Assembly: GCF_002104995.1 (NCBI RefSeq)
Contig: NW_024468402.1
Location: forward strand, 1-24,657
Reading direction: 5' to 3'
DNA: 24,657 nt
From: Linderina pennispora
Taxonomy: Eukaryota; Kickxellomycota; Kickxellomycetes; Kickxellales; Kickxellaceae
The position numbers were made by a program, and so were the translations under genes. The notes beneath the pieces are model-generated. The model ran no database searches, was not told the DNA's origin, and saw only the letters and a list, made by a program, of their open reading frames with translations. Within the stretch, counting starts at the first letter, position 1, and every line of letters begins with the position of its first letter. Positions 1 through 8,950 of this stretch are shown here, piece after piece.

Positions 1-1291
1 AGCGAGGACGGTTCTAGGTCTGTAGCTAGGGATAACCGGTGTGCAGCTGCTACACCTGCCCCTATCCTGGGAACAGCAACAAAGCCGGTTTTTTCCCTGC
101 CAGCAGGGCCACAGGGCGGTGTCGGTGTTGGCGGCTGCTGCACTGCCTGACCCGGGAAACAACAAATGGCACTACGGCCATGCAATAGCAACGCCCTTGC
201 CGGTCACGCGTATATGGCTCCTGGGAGAAAATCAACGCAAATGTAGCAAGTCAAAAGCAAGATATTGACGAGCTTTTCTTGCTCGCTGCTGGGCGCTGCA
301 CCCTGCGGACCTCTAATGGTGGTCACGACGAGGGATTGAGCCCACTATTGCACTGCTACACGCGTGGCTTCTGTTTTATGTCATCAGCTCAATAGGCGGC
401 TCCAGATAGCAGAGCTGCTCTGTGCTCCATGGCACCGTGCGGCCATTAGAGTGCATGCTGGGACAGATATAGGCCCGCCATAAATAGGTATTGGGCTGGA
501 CAATGGCGGGCGATACGGCCAGTCCATCACAACGTATTTTTAGGCCCGCGCACATGATGTCTCCAACCGATTCAACGGCGAATTTGGTACCGCTGCTGCG
601 GGCACACCCGGTGCTTGGGGGGCATGCTACGCAGCAGCGAACACCACCCCGGCGCGGGCCACACCCTCTGCCAAGGTTGGCACGCAAGCTGCATATGGCG
701 CAGGCGAAAATCTGGCTTTGGCCTTTGCACTATACTGCGAGAAATCTGCGCAAACCCCCGACCACCACTTGATTTCCCAACCCCAGGACATGCATGCCGC
801 TTATTTTACGTGCCAATTGTGTTCATCAAGGGCCAGGCGCACACTCTGCCGCTGGCTGCCCCGCCTTGGGTGAATGGGGAACACAATAGCCGTCTAGCGA
901 GAACAGACTGGAGAGGTTGTATGCATGACCGCTTTCGCAAGAACACCGACCGCACTACATCGCCCTTCATCTGCAGAACCCTTCTGTTCGTTGCTCGTCA
1001 GTTTTTCTGCTCTGTAGCTTTCTCTTTAATCTCTAATACCAATTCCTTATTATTTCTGCCCTCCTGTTCCCCACTTGCTGTGTTGCGCTGCTTTGTTCAT
1101 AGCCCAAACCACATTTGCCCGCATACACGCATTTGATATTTATTCGGCTTCTCCACTTGTCTATATATCCAAGAGAAGCTTACAATCATACGGATACCGC
1201 TTTTTTAAATAGCTGACTTTCGGCAGTACACCTGTACATTTTTGTTCAACAGCCGGACCACCTGCTCACATCCTATACACACAGCAGAACG
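1..1291. other. Intergenic region upstream of the trehalase-like gene
   Basis: No convincing gene is seen here. Open frames on both strands overlap one another, give Cys/Arg/Pro-rich or low-complexity translations and show no recognisable domain. From about 960 the + strand becomes pyrimidine-rich, with runs of c and t, up to the ATG at 1292. That is typical of a fungal promoter and leader. The part before 900 is GC-richer and unexplained. Confidence 0.5.
1162..1168 (+). promoter_or_regulatory. TATA-like box of the trehalase-like gene
   Basis: The string tatatat lies about 125 bases before the ATG at 1292 and follows a pyrimidine-rich stretch. Position and composition fit a fungal core promoter. 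The element is short, so the call is tentative. Confidence 0.35.
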
Positions 1292-3864
1292 ATGAAGCCG
1301 GATATAAATTGTGGGCGCTCGCGGACGGTATTGGCGAGCGCATCATCAGTCGCAGCACAGTCGTCGCCCGGCCCGGTGACATCAGCCCGAGACAGCGGCC
1401 TGTACGTGCAAAAGGCCTGTGACCATCCCATCTACTGCACTGGGCCTATCCTTGACAAGGTGCAGCGGTCGGGCATTTTTGACGAGGACAAGACATTTGT
1501 CGACATGCCCACCCGCAAGCCGGTCAAAGAGATTGTGGCCGCCTTCAGCGCCTTGCCCGCCAATGTGACCAAGGCCGAGCTGTCCCGCTTTGTCGACGAC
1601 CACTTCGCACCTGCGGGCTCCGATATCGAGGAGGCCGAGCTGCCAGACTGGACCGAAACACCACCGTTCTTGACGGCGTCACAGACCCTGTGTTGCGCGG
1701 TTACGGAGTGCAGCTGCACAACCAGTGGAAGAAGCTGGCCCGCAAAGCAAAAACTGTGCAGCAGTGCGACGGATGTGAGACGTCGCTGCTCCACCTGAAC
1801 AATACGTTCTTTGTCTCGGGCAGCACCATCTCGCGCGAGTTCCGTTACTGGGATACCTACTATGTCGAGCTGGGACTGCTCGAGTCTGGGCTATACACCA
1901 CAACCAAGGGCATGCTGGCAGAACCTTCTCGACATGGTCTACTACCACGGGTTTGTGCCCACCGGCGGCCGCCTCTATTTCACAGACCGCTCCGAGCCCC
2001 CGCTGCTGGCACTGATGATCAGACATACTACGAGGCCACCAAGGACTTCGAGTTTTGTCAAGGCTGCGTTGCCGCTGCTAAAGAAGGAGCACACCTTCTG
2101 GGAGACGTACCGCGGCGTCAACGTCACGTACACCCGCAATGCTACAGTCTCACTCGGCAAGCGCCAGTCCAGCGGATTCCCAGCTCGCCACAACACTTCT
2201 GTCGACATTTCGGTCCAGTGCTGAGCAGTCAGGCGCTGCCTACTGGCAATGGCCAGAACAGCCTGTCCTCCTTCACTCCGAGACCAGAGACGTACACCCA
2301 GGACCTCACGCTGGCCACACAGCTGGAGACCTCGGTCCAGCTGAGCAAGATGGCGCTGACGTCGTCTGATCTGCTGGCTGCATCCGAGGCTGGCACCGTG
2401 CCCAGTGTGCAGTATGTTAGCCCTGTCGACGTCACAGTCTTCCCGCAGCTCTCAAAGATGGCCCTGCGCCGCCGAGCGGCAACTATCGGCGACCTGGTCA
2501 ACCCATTTGCCAAGTACAACTCGACACAGCTCAATATCCTGGGTTCGGTTGCTGTCAACGACACCATCGCTGTCAACCTGAACTCGATCTTGTATCAGGC
2601 TGAGCTGATCATTGCCGATTTCGAGGAGCTGGTCTATAAGAACGTCACCGCTGACTGCAAGGCATACCGCCTGCGCGCCGAGCAGCGCCGCCAGGCACTG
2701 TTCGACCTGACGTATAACGAGAAGACCGGCTTCTTCAACGACTTCCATCTGGAGGCAAACAAGAGGACGGACATCTGGTCTCTGAGCGCGCTGTGGCCGT
2801 ATTGGGCCTTTGGCGACAAGATGCCGGCTGCCGGTGCCAAGCTCGCGCTGACGGCGGTCTCGAACCTGTACGATCGCTATCCGAACGGCCTGCCCAACAC
2901 GCTGTTCAACACCAGCCAGGCGTGGGACTACCCGCATGTGAACCCACCCATGCAGCAGATGCTGGTCAAGTCGGCCGAGACTGTCGAGAAGCACTTGGGC
3001 ATTAGCAATGAACTCTCAACCAAGCTCAAGGGCATCTCAACCCGCGTTGTGCAGGGCACGATCGACCAGGCGTTCTGCGACTGGTATGCCAACGGTGGCT
3101 CTATCAACGGTGTGCTGGATCAGAACTCGGTCGGCTCATCTGCCAATGCCAACAGCAGCTACCAGATTAACGCTGATGGCAGCTTGTCGTCGGTCAGCAA
3201 CGCGGACATTAACCCGATGCGGACCAACGGCATCGCAATGTGGCTGTTTGCTTCGTACAGCAGCAAGATTGAGATCCCCAAGTGCCCTGACCTCGAGCTC
3301 AAGGTCGTCACTCCACCGACCACTGCTGCGCCTACCCCTCAGCCTACTCCTCAGCCCACTCTTGAGCCTACCCCTAAGTCTACTCCTCAGTCTACTCCTC
3401 AGTCTACTCCTCAGTCTACTCTCCAGCCCACTCTTAAGCCGACCTCTCAGCCCACTCTTGAGCCTACCCCTCAGCCTACTCCTCAGTCTACTCCTCAGTC
3501 TACTCCTCAGTCTACTCCCCAGCCCACTCTTGAGCCGACTTCTCAGCCTACCCTTGAATCAACCTCTCAGCCTACCCTTGAGTCGACCTCTCAGCCCACT
3601 CTTGAACCAACCTCTCAACCTACCCTTGAACCGACTCAGACCCCGACCTCGACCTCGACCCCGACTCCAATTCCGACTCTGACTCCGACTCTGACTCCGA
3701 CTCCGACTCCGACTCCAAGTGCGACACCCACGAGTGCTCCAACTTCTTCGGCCCCACCCAAATCGACGTGCGTCTTTACGCAAAAGTGCCAACGGTGCCG
3801 CTGCCTCGTTAAGCGTCGTGCCATTGTTCGGCGCCGCAAGCGCACTAACCCCGTCCGCAAGTAA
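1292..3864 (+). CDS. Secreted GH37 trehalase-like protein, frameshifted in its 5' half
   Basis: GH37 trehalases split trehalose into two glucoses. Family landmarks appear in order: GPILDKVQRSGIF and KTFVDMPTRKP near the N terminus, REFRYWDTYY, GFVPTGGRLYF followed by RSEPPLLALMI, KKEHTFWETYRGVNVTYTRN, TPRPETYTQDL, AWDYPHVNPP and RTNGIAMW. These lie in different frames. I see changes near 1670 (one base missing), 1917 (ctggcag where ctgcag is expected), about 2015, about 2055 (tttt for ttt) and somewhere in 2160-2270. From about 2270 to the stop one frame is open. The signal peptide also looks frame-split: an Ala/Ser-rich cleavage-type segment (VLASASSVAAQ) is in frame, but the expected hydrophobic core (KLWALA) is in the next frame. 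Many N-x-S/T sites fit secretion. A Thr/Pro repeat tail of about 130 residues and a short basic end follow. Active-site motifs are divergent, so activity is not assured. Family call firm; exact protein uncertain. Confidence 0.82.
3331..3720 (+). repeat. Tandem repeats coding a Thr/Pro/Gln/Ser-rich linker
   Basis: Degenerate 12-base units of the form cctcagcctact or cctcagtctact run from about 3331 to 3633 and code for TPQP, TPQS and TLEPTSQP variants. From about 3640 to 3717 they give way to 6-base ccgact/ctgact units coding TPTP. Such linkers are usually O-glycosylated spacers in secreted or wall-bound fungal proteins. The lack of stops in other frames here creates long spurious Leu/Ser and Arg/Ser frames. 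Confidence 0.9.
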
Positions 3865-4261
3865 AAACGATTTTGAAGTGCATTAACTTCGTAGAACCCT
3901 TTTACTTTTGTCTCGCGTCACCAAGTTGGGTCTGCAGCCAGGTTCCTATGTATGGCCAAATCAGAGTAAATCTTATATTTAATTTCGTGATGTTACCAAC
4001 AAAACCATTTGTGCACAGTTGGATGGATTTAAGATATAGAAGAGGGACCATATGTGACTGTCATGGATGGGGCTATATAATGATGAGACTGGACTATCGC
4101 TAGGTTGGAATAACTGACCCGACCCCATGACTGAAAACATCATGATTCCGCCAGACAACCAAGTCTTTGAGCTGCCTCCAGGCATGCAGTACATGTCATA
4201 AACAACTGTGTCTGACAAACACTGTAGTTGAAAATAATACATTTGTTCTTCATAAATAATT
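3865..4261. other. Convergent intergenic region
   Basis: This 397-base, AT-richer stretch lies between the trehalase-like stop and the transporter stop on the opposite strand. It should hold the 3' ends of both transcripts. I see no coding signal. Confidence 0.6.
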
Positions 4262-5575
4262 TTAAGCGGTTGCAAGGATATTGTACGTTCCTAGCACCAT
4301 TATCCAGAAGCCGAATAGCACGACCATCCATGCCACCACCCACTTGGCTAGGCTCCAGGCAGTGAGTCTGACCGGAGTCCCGCCCAGCAGCGGCGCGCTC
4401 TCGAGGCTCTGGCGACTCAAGATCATGCTCAGCGAAACATCAGTGCCAGCCCACAGGTAGACGAGCCCAGGCAGGACAAAGTTGATGACGCTGGCAGTCA
4501 GCGACCCGATCAGCTCGTAGGCCAGACCCAAGTCGCGACACACAATGGCAACGGCGGTGCACATGACAAACACCACCACGGTGCATGTGGACTCGTAGAC
4601 TGTGCTGACGGCATGGCGTTCAGGATCGATCTTCAGAATCTCGGTCAGAGTATCGCGCACCGGGTAGAATGCCATGGGCGTGGTCAGCACCATCGTGACG
4701 GCAAACAGCAGGCGGCCAAAGTTGACCCAGTTGTCGGTATCAGGGAAATTCATCAACACATTGGCCTGGGCCGAGCTGCCAAAGGCCAGGAATCCGGTCA
4801 CAGCGAACGCCATCGAGATGGCTGTGGCACCAGTTGTGGCTGCGGCCGACGCCCGGACCCAATTCCCGATAGACCGGTCGCGCAGACCCAGGAAATTGGG
4901 GAACGCCGCATGGCACGAGCTATACGTAAAGGCCAGCACACCCATGGCAGGCAGAATGCGCGGGCCAAAGACATCGAAGTTAACAGAAGACTCGCCAGCA
5001 TACAGGGGTGCACGCATAGCCACCACCATGATGATATACGGCAGACACAGGACTGAGACAATCGAGAATTGAGCCAGCGGACCGGTGTTGCGGAAAAACA
5101 GAAGTGGCAGGATCACAACAATCGCAATGGCCGACAGTAGCACGCCGCGCGAAACCTGCACCGGCGCGTAGATCTGGACCAGCGACTCGACAAGGTCGCC
5201 AATGAGCATTAGATACAGGATTACCGTGCCCAGCATGTCCACCAGCATGCTGATGTTCAGAGCGTGGTAGCCAAATCTGCCCAGCGCAGCCTCAGTCACT
5301 GACGAAAAATGCGCAGTGCCTGTACGCGTCCCAGTGCGCACCAGAGCGTAGAGCGTGAACTGCGAGAGCCCGGCAATTACAACGAGCATAAAGACACCGA
5401 AGAAGAAGCCGGCGTTATGCAGCGCGTACGGGAGACACACAATGCCGCTGCCCACGATAGCATTCAGCACATTGAAGCCCACCCTGGTCGTGCTCTCGCC
5501 CTTGTCGGGGGCTGCGGTCTTGGATGGCTCTGGCACTACCAGAGGCTCGGCGAGGTCACGCGTATCGGCGGTCAT
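4262..5575 (-). CDS. AAAP/SLC38-type amino-acid transporter
   Basis: This 437-residue protein belongs to the amino acid/auxin permease family (Pfam Aa_trans), which includes fungal vacuolar Avt proteins and animal SLC38 transporters. The signature at the first membrane segment is clear: NVLNAIVGSGIVCLPYAL at about residues 35-52, following a short hydrophilic N terminus of the kind expected in the cytosol. About eleven hydrophobic segments follow. Other family-like spots are LLFFRNTGPLAQFS, the MGVLAFTYSSCHAAFPNF stretch, and VNFGRLLFAVTMVLTTPMAFYPVRD. The order and spacing resemble SLC38A11-like members. Length is normal and the frame is unbroken. The start is the first ATG of the frame. The membrane (vacuole or plasma membrane) and the substrate cannot be read from sequence; neutral amino acids are the family-based guess. 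Confidence 0.87.
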   Translation of the reverse strand: MTADTRDLAEPLVVPEPSKTAAPDKGESTTRVGFNVLNAIVGSGIVCLPYALHNAGFFFGVFMLVVIAGLSQFTLYALVRTGTRTGTAHFSSVTEAALGRFGYHALNISMLVDMLGTVILYLMLIGDLVESLVQIYAPVQVSRGVLLSAIAIVVILPLLFFRNTGPLAQFSIVSVLCLPYIIMVVAMRAPLYAGESSVNFDVFGPRILPAMGVLAFTYSSCHAAFPNFLGLRDRSIGNWVRASAAATTGATAISMAFAVTGFLAFGSSAQANVLMNFPDTDNWVNFGRLLFAVTMVLTTPMAFYPVRDTLTEILKIDPERHAVSTVYESTCTVVVFVMCTAVAIVCRDLGLAYELIGSLTASVINFVLPGLVYLWAGTDVSLSMILSRQSLESAPLLGGTPVRLTAWSLAKWVVAWMVVLFGFWIMVLGTYNILATA

Positions 5576-6013
5576 GGCTAAGAGTGCGGGAAAAACAAAT
5601 GCTGAGATGGAGGAGCAGCAGGATGGCGACGAGAAAGGGGCGTGGGCGTGCCGAGGATGCCGGTTATAAAACAGGGGCCCTCAGCATGCAAGCAAGGGAG
5701 CTAGCCAACTCAAAAAAAGGCAGACAATCTCCATCCCCAAAGCCTACTACCACCCAAACGATGCAAGCTGGAGCTGGACAATACATGAAGGCTTTCTCCT
5801 TTGCAGCACATGACTCGGGCTTTTGCCGAACCGCACTACTTTGCCGACCGCAAGCTCCTGACTCACAAAAAGCACGAAAACGCTCTGCTGCTCCCTCAGG
5901 ATCGGCTCGGGTCCCACACATACCAGCAATGGCCCTTAAGGAGAAAAGTGGGAGTTTGCTGATCATTTGGACAACACACGTTTATGAGAATCCCAATCCA
6001 GGGAACGCAGAGA
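5576..6013. other. Intergenic region between two minus-strand transporters
   Basis: This 438-base stretch should contain the promoter of the amino-acid transporter and the 3' end of the MFS gene. Open frames here lack domains and run through the neighbours' untranslated regions. I see no RNA gene. Confidence 0.5.
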
Positions 6014-7543
6014 CTACAAAAATGCTTTGGCGTTCTCGCCGATAAACGCGTTTCGACCGTACTTGTACACCCAGATCGTCGGCTGGATGGCCAAGATGAT
6101 GGCGCCAAAAACCAGAATCGCGGCCACCACACCCATGGTCCCGGCGAACCCTATCACGTTCATGATGGGTGGCAGGATGGTCGGGATGATGATGACACCG
6201 ACGCTGTAGGCAATGTTGAACAGCGCATAGACCTTGGCGTAGGCGTCGCCGCCCAGCCGATGCACGCGCACACCCATAGTGCTCATGATGGGCACTGCCG
6301 CGACGCCATTCAGCAGCCCGCAAAACACAAGGTTGACGACCAGCCCGGCCAGGTTGCGCGGCAGGCCGATGAAGGCTATCGAGACCGCCGTTAAAATCGA
6401 GCCGATAATCATGAATCCAAAGCGTCCGTACGGCGCCAGCTTGTTCAGCACCCGCTCGTCGTCGGTGTATCTGCCGGCAATGGGGCCGACGATGGCATTG
6501 GGCACCACCAGCGCAATGAACACAACACCAATGAGCTTCTCGTTCAGGCCAAAGTCGTTCCTCAGGTGGATGGGCAGCACAGGCTCAAATGCGCCCGAGG
6601 CTCCAGTCACAGTGATGGTCGCAACGCAGCAGGCCAGAATTGGCCAGTCCTTGAGCAGGTCCCACATTGTCGTGCGCCGCCGCTCTGGCTGCTCGCCTGC
6701 CTCCTCGCTCTCGACCGACACCTCCGTGCTATCCTGCTGTGTCTCCGAGGCACAGCTTATTTCCGATTTTTTGCTACCCTCGCCATTGTGTGCGGACTGC
6801 ACGTCTGCAGGCGCCTGCACAATATGATCGGCTGCGCCTTCGGTATTCAGCAGTTTTTCGCGCTGCGCGCTTGCCAGGCTGACCCGGGACTGCTGCCGAG
6901 ACACTGCCAGGTTCACATCGGTGGGCTCGCGCAGCAAAAGGCGGAACACCAGGTCCACCACAGTGATGGCTGCGACGAAAATGGCAATTGCATGGACGCC
7001 GCCTGCGTCATAAATTAACCCGCCCAAGACCGGGCCGCCCAAATATCCCACGGTGAACCCCGAAAACGCAATGCCCATTGCCTTGCCAATGGAGTCTTGC
7101 GGGTACACATCAGCGATCATGCCCAGACCAACGGCCCACGTGATCCCCGATGACACGCCCTGCGCCAGGCGCGCCACAACCAGCTCCCAGAACGCATTCG
7201 ACAGCGCAAACAGAACACTAGTGGCGCCTAGGCCGAGCAGACCGATTATCATGGGCCACTTGCGGATGTGGTAGCGATCAGATATGTAGGCTGAGACTGG
7301 TGCGCCAACCAGCACACCCACGCCAAAGCATCCAAACAGAATGCCGTTGGCTGAGCTGCTCATCCCGAGCTTTTCCTGCAGAATGTCGGGCAGGAACGGT
7401 ACAATGAGGCCGTACACAACGGTGTCGGCAAACACAGCCATGGTCGATACCAAAAGCACTGCTGCAGGCGTGCACCGGAAGTCGTTGAACCTGCGCACGA
7501 TCCGCGTCATCGTGGTCCCACCGTAGTCGTCAGCAGTAGTCAT
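6014..7543 (-). CDS. MFS transporter, DHA1/vesicular amine transporter-like
   Basis: This 509-residue major facilitator protein has about twelve membrane segments in two halves. The N-half shows the first segment with DTVVYGLIVPFLP, a motif-A-like loop (GAPVSAYISDRYHIRKWP), LARLAQGVSSG-type segment 4, and a motif-C-like SGFTVGYLGGPVLGG in segment 5. This pattern is typical of drug:H+ antiporters related to vesicular amine transporters (SLC18 type). A hydrophilic loop of about 90 residues, rich in Ser, Gln and Glu, separates the halves and is a likely regulatory region. The C-half carries GPIAGRYTDDERVLNK, a second A-like motif. The start is the ATG at 7543; the frame stays open a little further but only to a TTG. 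The substrate cannot be told; export of a small amine, drug or metabolite by proton exchange is the family-based expectation. Confidence 0.88.
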   Translation of the reverse strand: MTTADDYGGTTMTRIVRRFNDFRCTPAAVLLVSTMAVFADTVVYGLIVPFLPDILQEKLGMSSSANGILFGCFGVGVLVGAPVSAYISDRYHIRKWPMIIGLLGLGATSVLFALSNAFWELVVARLAQGVSSGITWAVGLGMIADVYPQDSIGKAMGIAFSGFTVGYLGGPVLGGLIYDAGGVHAIAIFVAAITVVDLVFRLLLREPTDVNLAVSRQQSRVSLASAQREKLLNTEGAADHIVQAPADVQSAHNGEGSKKSEISCASETQQDSTEVSVESEEAGEQPERRRTTMWDLLKDWPILACCVATITVTGASGAFEPVLPIHLRNDFGLNEKLIGVVFIALVVPNAIVGPIAGRYTDDERVLNKLAPYGRFGFMIIGSILTAVSIAFIGLPRNLAGLVVNLVFCGLLNGVAAVPIMSTMGVRVHRLGGDAYAKVYALFNIAYSVGVIIIPTILPPIMNVIGFAGTMGVVAAILVFGAIILAIQPTIWVYKYGRNAFIGENAKAFL

Positions 7544-8259
7544 ATTTAGCAAGGATATCCAACGGATTGATTACATATAGCGCCCAGATGTGGCGGGGGA
7601 TGAAGGGGCAGATTAGTGAAAGGTAGAAAACACTATGTGTCAGATAAGTATCTTGCCACGAAAGCACTGGAACATTGCGTCTCTTTTATATCTGCGCAAA
7701 ACACTCCACTGTGTCCGCCTCTCGCTTCATGAGAGCTAGCACACTTGCACAGAAGGGTTGAGCAGATTGCCGTATTCGCCAGTGCGCACTGGAAAGGGAC
7801 TTGCTGAGTAAAAGGATGTCGATCTGCCCAAAAATTTTCTCAAGATGGACTGGCAAATGTGCTGCCTTCCACATCACGCTACTCCAAAACATTCGGCTGG
7901 CATAGGAACACAGAAAAATATTCTTCGCCATTTTCTCGGCGAAATGTGTGCTCTGCGTCCACCGACCCCGCTGCCAAGCTACAGCTGCAGAAATGGCGCT
8001 CTCCGGTTTAATGGGGCTGCATGCTGCGGTTTGCCATCCAGGAACGTACAAGGCGGTAGAATTTGTCATCATAGTCGCACTCGGGGATGCTGCTGGGAGT
8101 GGCTCTTCCTTCGGTTCGAACCGGTCTCCCCCGGGTAGAGAGAACAATTGAAAAACCGAGTCGCTGGAACAGTCGGCACAGAGCGGAGATTCCGCACAGA
8201 CGTTCTAGTGTGTCGGCAGCAGCAGCACCAGCACATAATGATGACGCACAAACCGCTCC
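7544..8259. other. Intergenic region
   Basis: This stretch of about 716 bases lies between the MFS start and the stop of the next minus-strand gene. A 153-codon minus-strand frame (7686-8147) and several shorter plus-strand frames overlap it, but none has a domain, a good start context or a plausible composition. A 12-base palindrome (cggttcgaaccg, about 8114) resembles a tRNA T-arm, but no other tRNA arms fit. Confidence 0.4.
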
Positions 8260-8589
8260 TCACTCGCTCGTTATCACTCCACACCTGGCACATTTTCGAT
8301 ACCCGTCCATCTCATGATCACCGCGGCAGCAGAACCACCACGCCTCGCTGCGATCTGCCTTCTCCCACACATGCTTCTGCCCGTCGATACATGCTGTTGA
8401 TTCGATGCTGCTGTAGTTGATGCTGGTTTGTGAGTGGTTTGAGGCCGAGTACACAGAAGATAGGCCCAGAGAGCGCCGCCGCTGGATAATGTCCTCGGGC
8501 GATAGCGGTGCGGGCGGTGGGCAGTAGCCCGTGCGCTTCGTGGTAGCCGGCAATAAGGGCTTGTGCTCGTCGTCAGCGTAGCCGCGCAT
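8260..8589 (-). CDS. Hypothetical small protein with C-terminal Cys cluster (109 aa)
   Basis: I do not recognise this protein. It starts with an acidic stretch followed by a di-leucine (DEHKPLL, residues 7-13), then a Pro-rich segment, a basic EDIIQRRRSLGL segment (32-43) and a Ser-rich middle. The end is compact and Cys-rich: WWFCCRG (84-90), an aspartate/histidine pair, then KCARCGV (99-105). The four cysteines C87, C88, C100 and C103 could bind zinc, or the CC pair could be lipid-modified. It has no membrane segment. The start is an ATG behind a pyrimidine-rich leader on the minus strand, as in real genes here, and it is divergent from the PQ-loop gene with 361 bases between the starts. 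The non-random composition supports a real gene; homologs would settle it. Confidence 0.5.
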   Translation of the reverse strand: MRGYADDEHKPLLPATTKRTGYCPPPAPLSPEDIIQRRRSLGLSSVYSASNHSQTSINYSSIESTACIDGQKHVWEKADRSEAWWFCCRGDHEMDGYRKCARCGVITSE

Positions 8590-8950
8590 TTCGCCAAAAT
8601 AGTACAGAAAAAAAGGAAATAGTGGAATTTCGCTAAAGAGGAAGGCAGGGTTTTAATATTGTGTAGTGTTCAAGCACCATGCATGAGCGGCATGTGCGGC
8701 ATGAGCATAGCCACATAAATACGCAGGCATGCGGCCGAGGCACAAGGATATCCAACAACCCAAGAAACCGACGACCCTTCCCCATCGGTCGGGCATTCCC
8801 TTGGGGAAGCCACTTTAGGTGGGTACTATTGGGGTACGGGCCAGCGCCAGTGAAAAGGGGTCTCCCTCCACGCAGCTGCTCCTTTGCTTCTTTACTTCGC
8901 TTCTTTGTTTACTACTCTCCTGCGACAAACCCTTTACACACTCTTTAAAA
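8590..8950. promoter_or_regulatory. Divergent promoter region
   Basis: The starts of the 109-residue gene (-) and the PQ-loop gene (+) face away from each other across this 361-base stretch. Both flanks become pyrimidine-rich toward their ATG. The PQ-loop ATG at 8951 has four a's before it, a good fungal start context. No single strong TATA box stands out. Confidence 0.5.

Noticed and set aside
376-687. 103-codon minus-strand frame near the left edge
   Set aside because: No domain or promoter-like upstream; overlapping plus-strand frames are equally long, and composition looks like translated GC-rich noncoding DNA.
3008-3860. Long Leu/Ser-rich and Arg/Ser-rich open frames on both strands
   Set aside because: They are shadows of the Thr/Pro repeat tract and its flanks, which lack stops in several frames.
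7544-7552. Longer start for the MFS transporter
   Set aside because: It starts with TTG; the ATG at 7543 is three codons in and is the reasonable start.
8095-8135. tRNA-like T-arm around ggttcgaacc
   Set aside because: It is a simple 12-base palindrome; no acceptor stem, D-arm or anticodon arm fits on either strand.
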